Part shown: positions 1 through 9,233 of the stretch, piece by piece
How positions within the stretch are numbered: the first letter of the stretch is position 1
Layout: each line of letters opens with the position of its first letter
Source: an uncultured Pirellulaceae bacterium
GTDB taxonomy: Bacteria; Planctomycetota; Planctomycetia; Pirellulales; Pirellulaceae
Length of the DNA: 46,762 nucleotides
Assembly (NCBI GenBank): GCA_938036435.1
Contig: CALHPU010000058.1
Coordinates: 1-46,762 of the forward strand
Direction of reading: 5' to 3'
Program-made: the position numbers and the translations under genes
Notes under the pieces: generated by a model
What the model saw: only the letters and a program-made list of their open reading frames with translations
What the model was told of the DNA's origin: nothing
The model's database searches: none

Positions 1-10
1 AAACCGGTCA

Positions 11-1939
11 TTAGTTTGAATCGGCTACCGATCTCGAATTCAAAAACAACAGCAAAACGATCGCGACTGTGGCAATCAATTGAGCAGCCAGTTGTACGTC
101 TTGCCAACGCGTGAAGAAAATCGTCAGGCTCAGTAGTAGCAGCAAACCGCGCATCGGAAGGCCAATTCGCTTTGAGGCATACCCAGCGATCGAGGCACTC
201 AGCCCCCAGATCGCGACCAGAGTGATGCCGACCGTTGCGGCAATCATTACAGGCCCGGCGGCCTCGTTGTCTTTGGTCAGCATCAGCAATTCCGGCTTGA
301 GCACAAACGCAAACGGAAGTGCAAAACCAACCAGTGCAAATCGGAACGCTGAAAACGCGGTGCGCATCACGTCACCCTTGGAGATCGCTGCGGCAGCATA
401 GGCGGCCAACGCAACCGGCGGGGTCACCATCGACATCATGCCGAAGTAGAAGATAAACAAGTGCGCGGCAAGCGGCGGCGTATCGAGCGTATCCAACACC
501 GACCCCACCAGAATCGCCATCAACAAATAGCAGACCGCCGACGGCAAACCCATTCCCAGAATGATTGTCGAAACCATCAGCAACAGCAGAGCGAGAATCG
601 CGCTCTCATTGGCGAACGCTTGAATCTTGGCCGGTAGTGCCGCCCCCAATCCTGTCATATCGACGATGCCAAGGATGATTCCAACGCACGAAGCCGCGAC
701 GATCAACGCCATGCCGCCTTTGGCAGCGCCCGTAAAAGCACCGAGAATTTTCTGGAAATCAAGGCGCGTGAATTTGCTGAAAAGACTGAGGACTAGAATT
801 CCAATCAAGCTAACACTGACCGCGCGAAAAGGAGTGAAGCCCGAAACCAACATCGCTATCAGAATCACAAACGATCCAAAAAACACGACGCCTTGATAGG
901 CCGACGTGGGTTCGTCATCGTCAATGTCCGCCTCAGGAGCAGCACCGATGCGTTTGGCATGAAAGTGGACGGTCATGAGCAAAGCCGTGTAATACAGAAT
1001 CGCTGGAATCAATGCAGCCTTGATGATCTCTACATACGTCACCGCGGGTTCCACCATCTCGAGCATCATGTAAGCGCCAGCACCCATAATTGGCGGCATC
1101 AATGCTCCGCCGGAACTGGCCGCCGCTTCGACACCGCCGGCGGATTCTGACTTAAAACCCGCACTCTTCATCAATGGAATAGTAAACGTACCGGTTGTTG
1201 CGGTATTAGCCACCGCACTGCCAGAGAGGGACCCCATCAAACCACTGCTGACGACGGCGACCTTTGCCGGACCACCTGAACTGTTTTTAAACATTCGCCG
1301 AGCAAACTTAATCACGTACGCCGTCGCACCGGTTTGCTCCAGCAATGTTCCAAACAGCACGAACAGAAACACATAAGTAAACATCACCCGCAATGCGATT
1401 CCAAACACACCGCCAGATTGCAAGAACGTCTTTTGTGCGATCTGTTGCCAATTGGCCCCTCGGTGGGGGAATAACCAATCCGGCATGCTTTGTCCATAAA
1501 CCGCGTAGGCGATGAAGATCAGACATAAAATCGGCAACGTCCAACCGATCGCTCGACGAGTTGCCTCAAGGACGAGAACGAGTCCTATTCCAGCGACGAC
1601 GTAGTCGACAAGCGTTTCGTTTCCGGCCCGGTCACCCAAAAGCGTGCCGTCGATCCAAAACCGTTCGAACAGTCTTTCGCTTTGCACAAAAATATAGCTG
1701 AAGACGACGACGGTGGCACAGATCAGCAACGCGTTGACGATCGTCGACGGTCGGTTGTCGGGGCAACACTTGAAAAGCGGAAGGCGAAGAAAGACCAGCA
1801 CCAGTCCCAACATGCCGAACAAGGCTAGGTTGGGTTGTTGATCGAAGAGGTTGAAGTTGACCGCTGCGAGGACGAACAGAGATAACAACACCGCGAGAAC
1901 GTTGTAGAGGTGGTTTGCGGGGGTTGATGGGTTGGGCAT
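11..1939 (-). CDS. TRAP transporter permease, fused DctQ-DctM (4TM/12TM)
   Basis: A 642-residue polytopic inner-membrane protein, the length expected for the fused small-plus-large TRAP permease that partners TAXI-type receptors. The N-terminal ~150 residues hold the DctQ-like helices. The DctM-like part carries the Gly/Ser-rich segment GSLSGSAVANTATTGTFTIP near residues 236-255 and a second family-typical stretch, LGMGLPSAVCYLLMAI, near 470. It should take up an organic acid using an ion gradient, fed by the receptor encoded upstream at 2458-3498; the substrate cannot be read from sequence. It is the last gene of a minus-strand unit and its end lies close to the window edge. A four-helix-bundle cassette separates it from the receptor gene, which is unusual for this pair. 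Confidence 0.93.
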   Translation of the reverse strand: MPNPSTPANHLYNVLAVLLSLFVLAAVNFNLFDQQPNLALFGMLGLVLVFLRLPLFKCCPDNRPSTIVNALLICATVVVFSYIFVQSERLFERFWIDGTLLGDRAGNETLVDYVVAGIGLVLVLEATRRAIGWTLPILCLIFIAYAVYGQSMPDWLFPHRGANWQQIAQKTFLQSGGVFGIALRVMFTYVFLFVLFGTLLEQTGATAYVIKFARRMFKNSSGGPAKVAVVSSGLMGSLSGSAVANTATTGTFTIPLMKSAGFKSESAGGVEAAASSGGALMPPIMGAGAYMMLEMVEPAVTYVEIIKAALIPAILYYTALLMTVHFHAKRIGAAPEADIDDDEPTSAYQGVVFFGSFVILIAMLVSGFTPFRAVSVSLIGILVLSLFSKFTRLDFQKILGAFTGAAKGGMALIVAASCVGIILGIVDMTGLGAALPAKIQAFANESAILALLLLMVSTIILGMGLPSAVCYLLMAILVGSVLDTLDTPPLAAHLFIFYFGMMSMVTPPVALAAYAAAAISKGDVMRTAFSAFRFALVGFALPFAFVLKPELLMLTKDNEAAGPVMIAATVGITLVAIWGLSASIAGYASKRIGLPMRGLLLLLSLTIFFTRWQDVQLAAQLIATVAIVLLLFLNSRSVADSN

Positions 1940-1943
1940 TAAT

Positions 1944-2449
1944 GGAAATTGAAAAAGTTAAATTGTAAATTGACAATTGTAAAATGAAGATTGTAGGCAA
2001 CTGTAAATACTTGGCCGAGTGGCTATTTCTTAGCGAGACTTGCCTCTGCCGTTACGACTGACTTGTCAATGATATTGCAGAGCTGGTTGGATTCGTCCAA
2101 CAGAGGCTCCATTCGGTCAGTGAGAAGCATGTCGGATTTTAGAATCAGCTTAAGCCAAGTACGCGATTCTCGCAGTTCCTTTAGAGCGATCCCAAGTTTA
2201 TGAATGAAGTCTTTCTTGCTCTCTGCTGCACATGCCTCGGCGTAGTTTGGCGCGGGCGAAGTACCGCTGCGAACCAATTGTCCGGCAACGTGGCGGCCCA
2301 GTCTTGTGTCTGGCAGAACTTCCATGCGCTTTCCAATGCGGGCCTTAAACTCAAGCAGTCTATCTTCCAAGTCTTCGCCACGTTGATCCAAAGGCATCCA
2401 CCCACTCATTTTACGCTTTTACACCTGTCAATTTGACTTTTTCAATTCC
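1944..2449 (-). repeat. IVS-like cassette: inverted-repeat arms around the four-helix-bundle gene
   Basis: The left arm (1944-1984) and right arm (2417-2449) are inverted copies. Read outside-in, both give GGA(A)ATTGAAAAAGT(T/C)AAATTG, then ACA, two variable bases and TGTAAAA. The left arm carries a 7-base TAAATTG insertion that looks like a local duplication. In the minus-strand transcript the arms could pair into a stem of about 30 bp closing around the four-helix-bundle reading frame. Known 23S rRNA intervening sequences have this plan: complementary ends around an S23-type gene. Here it sits between two transporter genes. The repeat is seen directly; mobility and RNA processing are inferred. 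Confidence 0.75.
2023..2409 (-). CDS. four-helix bundle protein (23S rRNA-IVS / S23 family)
   Basis: A 128-residue, highly charged, all-helical protein. Recognisable family features are the central RSGTSPAPNYAEACAAES stretch (family pattern roughly RSxxSxxxNxxE) and the KLGIALKELRES segment. This family was first seen as ORFs within 23S rRNA intervening sequences and is structurally related to the Avd accessory proteins of diversity-generating retroelements. Its molecular role is not established; nucleic-acid binding is suspected from the Avd relationship. It lies between the TAXI receptor and permease genes, with its ATG only 7 bases inside the right arm of the flanking inverted repeat, so translation would start next to a long RNA stem. 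Confidence 0.88.
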   Translation of the reverse strand: MSGWMPLDQRGEDLEDRLLEFKARIGKRMEVLPDTRLGRHVAGQLVRSGTSPAPNYAEACAAESKKDFIHKLGIALKELRESRTWLKLILKSDMLLTDRMEPLLDESNQLCNIIDKSVVTAEASLAKK

Positions 2450-2457
2450 CCCTACCT

Positions 2458-3498
2458 CTACTTGACGTCTCCGCTCGACCAGATCCCCGCTTCTTTATAG
2501 AACTTGATCGCCCCCGCGTGGAATGGCGTTCCCGTATCGCGTACCGCGTTCTTCGGATTGATCGCTTTACCGGCTGGATGCTTTTCGGCTATCTCGGCTC
2601 GATTCTCGTACATCAATTTCGTCAGATGATAGACAACATCCTCTTCAACATTGGCGTGAGTGATCAGGTGCATATTGCCGACATTGATGCCGGTGAGGTC
2701 TTCATCTAGGTCACTATAAGCGTCTGCTTTGACGGGGACGGGAAAGTAAAACGGATAGTCTTTAAGTTTATCTGCCGCGTCGTCTGCGATTTTGACAAAG
2801 ACTACATCTTGAGAAGCACACAACTGTGTGACCGCCGGAATAGGAATCGCTCCGCCCATGAACGCTGCATCAGCTTTGCCATCGGCGATCATGTCACCAG
2901 CAGAGAAGTAGTTCCCGTTTAGCACAGTCAGATCATCATAGGAAACGCCATGGACGGACAGGAGCGGCTTAAGAAAGTAATCGAATCCGGCACCGGCGGG
3001 GCCCAACACGACGCGTTTGCCTTTTAGGTCTCCCACCGTTTGGATACCGCTGCTTTTAGTAGTAACAAACACTCCAACGTTAGGTGCCAATGTTGCGACA
3101 GCCCGGACCTCGTGCGGTTTCTTCCAAGCTCCCTCTCCCTTGGTGGCGAAGTAGGATATTGCCGCGTTAGCCATGGCAAATTCAATGTCCCCCGCTTCGA
3201 GTTTACGAATGTTCTCCTGCGTGCCTTTGGTTCCCTGAGGCGACACGACCCAGTTTAGATCTCCTTTGTTAGCGTCGACCACGTTGGCGATTGCGTTACC
3301 AACGGGCGCGAAAGCCCCTCCCGCTGGGGCCGTGCCAACGGTAACAAATTGGCGTTGGCCCGATGTCGAAGCAGCGCCGCCATTTCCAACTGCTCCATTG
3401 GGCGCTTCACACCCGACGAAAACGGCAACTAAGCTCATCGAGACGATTGCGGCAAAAGAGGGGAAGCGTTTCGAGCAATCCTTATTTATAGGAAGCAT
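2458..3498 (-). CDS. TAXI family TRAP transporter solute-binding lipoprotein
   Basis: A 346-residue periplasmic receptor. The N-terminus has a hydrophobic stretch ending VFVGC, a lipobox placing the lipidated Cys at residue 30. The mature part begins with a Gly/Ser linker and then TVGTAPAGGAFAPVGNAIA, the usual TAXI opening. Later segments such as VGDLKGKRVVLGPAGAGF and GKADAAFMGGAIP fit TAXI receptors. It would bind substrate outside the inner membrane and hand it to the fused permease at 11-1939. It is the first gene of the minus-strand unit, divergent from the FAD oxidoreductase at 3748, with 249 bp between that must hold both promoters. Confidence 0.92.
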   Translation of the reverse strand: MLPINKDCSKRFPSFAAIVSMSLVAVFVGCEAPNGAVGNGGAASTSGQRQFVTVGTAPAGGAFAPVGNAIANVVDANKGDLNWVVSPQGTKGTQENIRKLEAGDIEFAMANAAISYFATKGEGAWKKPHEVRAVATLAPNVGVFVTTKSSGIQTVGDLKGKRVVLGPAGAGFDYFLKPLLSVHGVSYDDLTVLNGNYFSAGDMIADGKADAAFMGGAIPIPAVTQLCASQDVVFVKIADDAADKLKDYPFYFPVPVKADAYSDLDEDLTGINVGNMHLITHANVEEDVVYHLTKLMYENRAEIAEKHPAGKAINPKNAVRDTGTPFHAGAIKFYKEAGIWSSGDVK

Positions 3499-3747
3499 TT
3501 GGAAAGACCTTGTTCGTTTGTGGTTCGATACGTTTGTTGTGTTCCATTAACACTGTCCAAATTCTATCACGCGGCGGGTATTACTCCACTCCTCGCCACC
3601 GCTTACGCAAATTAAGTTTCTTTGCGGTAATGTTGAGCGCAGGAAAATTAAGCGGAACTTGTTTCGAGGTTTTCGGTTAGTTGAAATCGATGGTACCATA
3701 GATGCCTCGGGGCGACAAAACGCAGCCTTCAATCAGGAATCAATCGA

Positions 3748-5661
3748 ATGAATTCTCAGCCTCCTGTTCTTACCGACCGACGAAGCTTCCTACGGGTTGT
3801 TGGAGGCGTTGGAGTAACTTTCACTTTTGCGCCGGGTCATCTGATGGCCAGGGAAGCAAGACACGTCACCGCCGGTGTACTGGTGGAGGCGTCCAACTTC
3901 GACGTATCGGGCGGCTGGAAGCTGGATACCCAACACTTCCATCAAATGGGCGGTTGCTATCTGTTAGCTCATGGCATGGGACAACCTGTCGCTAATGCTA
4001 CGACAAAGGTCCACGTTCCCGAAGCTGGCACGTGGCACGTATGGGTGAGAAATCGTGATTGGTGCAAAGGAGACTGGACGTCACCCGGAAGATTCAAAGT
4101 TCTGGTTGACGGCGAACCGTTGGAGCCAATTTTCGGACAGGGCGCAGAACAATGGCATTGGGAATCCGGCGGGAAGGTGAAGATTGACAAACCGGGGAAG
4201 ATTGAACTTGCATTACAAGACCTAACCGGATTCGAGGGGCGTTGTGATTGCATCTATCTCACACGCGCGGCAGATCCTGTTTTACCGAACGATGACTTGG
4301 CCGATCTTTCAGATTGGAAAGATACTCTTTCGGGCCGTGCCACACTCGACATCGAGGAATTGGCTTTTGACGTGGTGATTGTCGGCGGCGGCATGTCGGG
4401 CTGCGGTGCGGCTTTGGCATCGCGAAAAAAGGGCCTGAAGGTCGCTCTGATCCAAGACCGACCGGTTTTTGGCGGTAACGCCAGCGAGGAAATCCGGGTT
4501 CACACGCTGGGGATCCACGGTTATGGCAATGACATTCTCAAACACATCGATACAGAAACCTATCCCAATGGCGACGCCCTAGCCAAAGTTGACCAACGCA
4601 AGCGCGAGGCAACGATGGCCGCATCGGGCGTCGATCTTTTTGCAGGCCACATCGCTTGCGGACTTGAGAAAAAGGACGACAAGATCCTCAGCGTTGAAGC
4701 ACGCAATGTGAGGACAGGTATCATCACGCGGTTTTCCGCTCCGACGTTTATTGATGCAACCGGTGATGGTTGGCTTGGATATTGGGCCGGCGCGGAATTT
4801 CGCACCGGGCGCGAGGCCCATACTGAGTTTGACGAAAAATGGGAGAAGCATGGTGATCTGTGGAGTCCTGAAAAACCCGACCAGCGCGTGATGGGTACGT
4901 CAGTTTTGTGGAATGCCGAGCAATCCACCGAGCGCGAGGCGTTTCCCGAAGTGCCATGGGCGAAGCCGGTTGCAAAAGATCACGCCGCGACCGCCGGTGA
5001 ATGGTATTGGGAGTATTCGAACAATGATTTAGATCAAATCGAAGACGCGGAGCAAATTCGCGATCATGTTTTGCGAGCGATCTATGGTTCGTTCGCCAAT
5101 GCAAAGGAGGACCCCAAGAATGCGACATGGCGATTGAAATGGGTGTCCTATATCGGTGGTAAACGTGAGTCTCGTCGCATTGTCGGGGACCACATCTATT
5201 CGATGAAGGACGCAGCCGAACGACGAGAGTTCGAGGATTCGGTGGTCGTAGAACGCCGCGCGATCGATTCCCATTACCAACGAAAGCAAACCGGCGAACC
5301 AGTCGATTTTCTTTCAGAGGCATTATTCTACAAGACAAACGGCGATTACTTCATTCCTTTCCGCTCGCTTTATTCGAAAGACATCGGCAACCTGATGATG
5401 GCAGGACGTTGTTTTAGTTGCACTCACATTGGGCTTGCCGGCCCGCGCGTGATGAACACATGTGCTCAAATGGGCATCGCGACAGGTTACGCGGCGTACC
5501 TTTGTAAGCAACACGATGCAGAACCACGCGCAGTCGGTGCAAGGTATATTTCGCAGCTGCGTGACTTGATAGGTTTTGGAGAAAACGAGCTCATTGGCAA
5601 TCCGCCGCAGGAGAGAAAGCACAAGAAAAACAAGAAGAAAAAGCAGAAGAAGACTCACTGA
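3748..5661 (+). CDS. Tat-exported FAD-dependent oxidoreductase with N-terminal carbohydrate-binding-like domain
   Basis: A 637-residue protein. The N-terminus DRRSFLRVVGGVGVTFTFA is a twin-arginine signal, so folded flavoprotein export is expected. Residues ~40-175 look like a beta-sandwich (CBM6/galactose-binding-like) domain with many aromatic residues. The FAD domain starts at ~207 with VVIVGGGMSGCGAA, the dinucleotide-binding GxGxxG, followed by GGNASEEIR, typical of the FAD_oxidored (PF12831) group abundant in planctomycetes. The C-terminus has the conserved MMAGRCFSCTHIGLAGPRVM region and ends in a Lys-rich tail. The substrate is unknown; sugar or sugar-acid oxidation is a guess. The stop overlaps the next gene's ATG by one base, indicating translational coupling. 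Confidence 0.88.
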   Translation: MNSQPPVLTDRRSFLRVVGGVGVTFTFAPGHLMAREARHVTAGVLVEASNFDVSGGWKLDTQHFHQMGGCYLLAHGMGQPVANATTKVHVPEAGTWHVWVRNRDWCKGDWTSPGRFKVLVDGEPLEPIFGQGAEQWHWESGGKVKIDKPGKIELALQDLTGFEGRCDCIYLTRAADPVLPNDDLADLSDWKDTLSGRATLDIEELAFDVVIVGGGMSGCGAALASRKKGLKVALIQDRPVFGGNASEEIRVHTLGIHGYGNDILKHIDTETYPNGDALAKVDQRKREATMAASGVDLFAGHIACGLEKKDDKILSVEARNVRTGIITRFSAPTFIDATGDGWLGYWAGAEFRTGREAHTEFDEKWEKHGDLWSPEKPDQRVMGTSVLWNAEQSTEREAFPEVPWAKPVAKDHAATAGEWYWEYSNNDLDQIEDAEQIRDHVLRAIYGSFANAKEDPKNATWRLKWVSYIGGKRESRRIVGDHIYSMKDAAERREFEDSVVVERRAIDSHYQRKQTGEPVDFLSEALFYKTNGDYFIPFRSLYSKDIGNLMMAGRCFSCTHIGLAGPRVMNTCAQMGIATGYAAYLCKQHDAEPRAVGARYISQLRDLIGFGENELIGNPPQERKHKKNKKKKQKKTH

Positions 5662-6644
5662 TGCGGCACATTGTTAATTTCGGGTTACTGTTTGCTTTTA
5701 TCGCACTGGCGATAACCGGCCTGATGTCGTTCGTTTTGCCGTTTTCAACAACGACCACGCGCGTACACATTGTTGCTGGAATATCGATGGTCCTGCTGGT
5801 TGTTCTGCATATTGCCGGACGTCTGCCGTACTTTCGTTCACAAATCTCCAAGGACAAAAAGTCTCCGCTGTCTCTTGGGCGCCTGGTTGCCGTCATTGGC
5901 GTCGCGGCGGTCGTCGTAGCAACAGCGATGTTTGCGCTTCCTCCGGCTTCATGGTTGATGGATCAGACCTACGAAGCTCGCAACAGCGCCCAGATCGTAA
6001 GGTCGTCGTCGTTGACGGGCGTCAAACGCACCGACGCGCAGTCAAAACTGATCGTGCGTCAATCCAACATTTCATCTGCGCGGCCATTGTCTGTTCATTT
6101 AAGTTTTCGCGATGGCGTTTTACCGTTGCCACACATTGCGGTGTGGGCCGAGACTACCAACGGGACGATGATTGAGACATTGTATCTTGATGAAAGTCTG
6201 GCATTCGTCGAAAAGGTGGACTGGAACGGGTCGTTGATTCGGCGCGACCATATTCTGCCAATTTGGAGAAATCGGTATACGCTGATATCGGGGGTCGATG
6301 GTGGCGGCAAAGCGGACGCCACCACTGGAGCAACGGACACACACAGCTTTGCTCTTGATCCCTATCTGAGCGCAGGTGAGGGAAAGAAATTTGTTGTCTG
6401 CGTCGAGATCAATGCGCCTGCCGATGTTGACAAAAGGTGGCAGGATTCTGATTTGGGGCAACCGTCACTGCTGTATACGGCGCTGGTAAAAGTAGATGCT
6501 GATCAGCGCTATCGGATTCTTGATTTGACGGCTTATGGAAATCCGGGGCAAGGAGAGTTGAGATACGATTTGGAATCGGTATCGACGGCGAAGGGACTTG
6601 TGGATCTATTGTTGGTCAAGCTAGAGGATGCTGCCGGGCGCTGA
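5661..6644 (+). CDS. membrane protein with DUF4405-like helices and a DUF2271-like domain bearing a candidate FMN-attachment motif
   Basis: A 327-residue protein. The first ~60 residues form two membrane helices with a His between them (TTRVHIVAGISMVLLVVLHIAGRLP), like the DUF4405/cytochrome-b-like cap; a third helix lies at ~75-95. The rest is extracytoplasmic. Its PHIAVWAETTNG... WRNRYTL... VEINAP pattern resembles DUF2271. KADATTGATDTHSF at ~217-230 matches the D-x-x-[ST]-G-A-[ST] motif that ApbE flavinylates on the final Thr/Ser. I infer an electron-transfer role between membrane and periplasm, perhaps serving the coupled FAD oxidoreductase upstream. An ApbE is encoded at 44018. The family assignment is by eye. 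Confidence 0.65.
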   Translation: MRHIVNFGLLFAFIALAITGLMSFVLPFSTTTTRVHIVAGISMVLLVVLHIAGRLPYFRSQISKDKKSPLSLGRLVAVIGVAAVVVATAMFALPPASWLMDQTYEARNSAQIVRSSSLTGVKRTDAQSKLIVRQSNISSARPLSVHLSFRDGVLPLPHIAVWAETTNGTMIETLYLDESLAFVEKVDWNGSLIRRDHILPIWRNRYTLISGVDGGGKADATTGATDTHSFALDPYLSAGEGKKFVVCVEINAPADVDKRWQDSDLGQPSLLYTALVKVDADQRYRILDLTAYGNPGQGELRYDLESVSTAKGLVDLLLVKLEDAAGR

Positions 6645-9068
6645 TTGCAGAGGCAACTTAAGTTACACTCTGGTCCCCGGTACGGTTGGAGCCACGCTGA
6701 ATCATTTGCAATCCACGCTTTCCCCTATTTTTCTGTGTCCCAACGATTCGACTATTTTACCTCTTGGATCGCCACACGTCGTTGGTTGACGGTCGCAATT
6801 ATCTCGATCATCTCCGCCGGAGCAATTGTTGGCCACATCAGCCCAGAACCGGTGCGGAAATACTTCACCGAAGGCGATGAGACAGCTGAAGGCGCCCAAG
6901 AGCCGCTGGATCTCATAGATCTAGAGGCCGCCAATCCGGGCGACGGACAAGAGGTGGATCGGCTCAAGTTCCTATCCGACGCGATCCTGATCGTGGAAAC
7001 CGAAGATGCGTTTTCGCCACGAGGAGCCGAAGCGCTGCGACATATTGAGCAACAACTGGAGGCTAAGGACTTCATTAAAAGCGTCCAGTGGATGGACGAG
7101 ATACCGACGATGAACATTTTTGGTCTGCCGGAACCACTGCTTCCGCAAAAGCAGGCCTCACAGCACAAGTTCGACGCCGCTCGCGCCAAAGCTTTGAAGA
7201 ATCCGTTCATCAAAGGCATCATGATGTCGGAGGATCTAAAGACGCTCATCTTTTTGGTCAACTACGACCGGCTGTTTATGGAAAGCGACGAACAAGCGAT
7301 CTCCGGTTTGAGAAACGCCGCCGAAGAAGCAGCCGCCGCTTTCCCCGACGTGAAGATGGAATTCTCCGTTACAGGGGGCACGCCGATGTGGCTGACTGCG
7401 ATGAAATCGCATGACGCAAACCAATTCTGGTTTCAAGCGATCGGCTACGGCATGATTGCCTTGATGAGCCTGATTCTGTTTCGAGGATTCACATCTGTTT
7501 TGATTGTTTCCTTGGCACCAATCATGGGCGTGTTCTGGACGATAGGCTATTGCAATTTCCTGGGGTACGAGAACAACCCGTTTATGGAAGTGATCCTGCC
7601 GATTCTTGTAAGTTTGGTTGGCCTCACCGATGGGGTTCACCTGATGGTCACCACTCGTAAGCTTCGCGCTATCGGCCTGTCCACATTAGAAGCGTCCAGA
7701 ACCGCCCTTTCTCAAGTTGGTCTAGCCTGCGCGTTGACCTCCCTGACGACGGCGATTGGTTTTGGATCTCTGGTGCTGGCTAACCACGAATTTATCCAGC
7801 AGTTCGGCGTAGCTTGTGTGATCGGTGTGGTTCTGTGTTTTGTCGCTGTCGTCACCGTCATCCCACTGGCCTGTAGTTCGCGTCTGGGAAAGAACATCCA
7901 CGTCGGAATCGAAAAAAGCCTTGTCGATCAAAACCTTGACCGCATCAGTCATGTTGTCCTGTGGGTGTTGCCTCGCAAGAAATGGGTCAGCGTGACCGCT
8001 ATTGTTGCTACCGTATTGTTGGTCGGCATTTCGCTGACACTGAGGCCTGACGAACGCATTTCCAACAGCATGCCTGCCTCGAGCGAGGCCGCGATGGCGT
8101 TTGCGAAACTTGACAGAACGCTTGGCGGACTAGAGCAATCAAAAGTGGTGATCGCTTGGGACCGTGAAAAAACTGGTGACCAAGATCCTCGCAGCAGCGA
8201 CGAAATAACGGCGGAGCGTGTGGCCGTGGTCAAGGCAGCCAACGATCTCCTGCGAAAAGAGCCGCTAATTGGGTACCCGCTGTCAATTGTAGAAATGATC
8301 AATTCGATGCCCGGCCAAGGTGACACCGTCGCACGCAGTTCGTTACTGGAGTTGCTGCCGCCAACCTTGAAACAGACATTCTACCGACCTTATCAGCGGC
8401 AAGCCGAAATTACGTTTCGCGTACAAGACTTGGGAATTTCTCGATACGGTCCGGTGTTCCAACGGATTGAAGCGGGGCTGTTAGAAATTGAGAAACGCAA
8501 TCCGAATTATCGGCTGTACTTAACTGGACCCGCGATCTATCGGTGGAAGGACCTTTACCAGATCGTTGTCGATTTGGCGGCGAGTTTGGGGACGGCCACG
8601 GTAATCATTTTCGTCGTGTTGTCGTTGGTGTACCGGTCACTGCGAATTGGGTTGATTTCGCTTGTGCCAAATCTGTTCCCGCTGGCGGTCGCTGGTGGCT
8701 ACCTCGTGTTCACCGGCCAAGCACTTGAGATCGTGACCGTCTGCGCATTTACGGTGTGCCTTGGCATCGCGGTGGACGACACCATTCACTTTCTTACGCG
8801 TTACGAGGAAGAACGAGGCCTGCACGGAAATACTTCAGAAGCGATCACCAACGCATTTTCATCAGTAGGAACCGCGTTGATCATGACAACCATTGTGCTG
8901 GTCACTGGATTCTCTACTGTGCTGTTCAGTGACTCGAGAGATCACTTCATGTTTGCGTCGATGGGGGCGATCACGCTGACCGCAGCACTGTTCGCCGATC
9001 TAGTCTTCTTGCCGGGCCTCTTGGCATACTTTATCCCGCAACCGGATAAGGACGCTGGTAAAGGCTAA
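6645..9068 (+). CDS. RND superfamily exporter (MMPL/HAE3-like)
   Basis: An 807-residue protein with the duplicated RND plan: TM1 (~47-63), a periplasmic loop (~64-255), a TM cluster (~260-420), then TM7 (~445), a second loop and a final TM cluster. Each half carries the family motif in its fourth helix: GLTDGVHLM near 326 and GIAVDDTIHFLTRYEEERG near 707. Membership of the hydrophobe/amphiphile efflux-3 branch is supported by the short loops. Cargo is likely lipid or another hydrophobic molecule, inferred from family. The frame opens with TTG immediately after the previous stop; a GTG at 6735 (residue 31) is a plausible alternative start just before TM1. It closes the three-gene unit. Confidence 0.9.
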   Translation: MQRQLKLHSGPRYGWSHAESFAIHAFPYFSVSQRFDYFTSWIATRRWLTVAIISIISAGAIVGHISPEPVRKYFTEGDETAEGAQEPLDLIDLEAANPGDGQEVDRLKFLSDAILIVETEDAFSPRGAEALRHIEQQLEAKDFIKSVQWMDEIPTMNIFGLPEPLLPQKQASQHKFDAARAKALKNPFIKGIMMSEDLKTLIFLVNYDRLFMESDEQAISGLRNAAEEAAAAFPDVKMEFSVTGGTPMWLTAMKSHDANQFWFQAIGYGMIALMSLILFRGFTSVLIVSLAPIMGVFWTIGYCNFLGYENNPFMEVILPILVSLVGLTDGVHLMVTTRKLRAIGLSTLEASRTALSQVGLACALTSLTTAIGFGSLVLANHEFIQQFGVACVIGVVLCFVAVVTVIPLACSSRLGKNIHVGIEKSLVDQNLDRISHVVLWVLPRKKWVSVTAIVATVLLVGISLTLRPDERISNSMPASSEAAMAFAKLDRTLGGLEQSKVVIAWDREKTGDQDPRSSDEITAERVAVVKAANDLLRKEPLIGYPLSIVEMINSMPGQGDTVARSSLLELLPPTLKQTFYRPYQRQAEITFRVQDLGISRYGPVFQRIEAGLLEIEKRNPNYRLYLTGPAIYRWKDLYQIVVDLAASLGTATVIIFVVLSLVYRSLRIGLISLVPNLFPLAVAGGYLVFTGQALEIVTVCAFTVCLGIAVDDTIHFLTRYEEERGLHGNTSEAITNAFSSVGTALIMTTIVLVTGFSTVLFSDSRDHFMFASMGAITLTAALFADLVFLPGLLAYFIPQPDKDAGKG

Positions 9069-9233
9069 CGGACAAGCGATCCGGAATGTCTTCGCAATCG
9101 GTACAGATTGCCATTTTCTTTCATTTCCAGCGTGCTTGCAGGACATGCTGGCGTCCGCAAGGCTCACCGAGTCCGTACAACCGAAACGATAAGATAGGTA
9201 TCGATTTGGTCTTGTGTAACCATTCCGCTCTAA

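Noticed and set aside
4748..5338. 196-codon minus-strand frame
   Set aside because: Arg/His/Pro-rich shadow of the FAD oxidoreductase gene.
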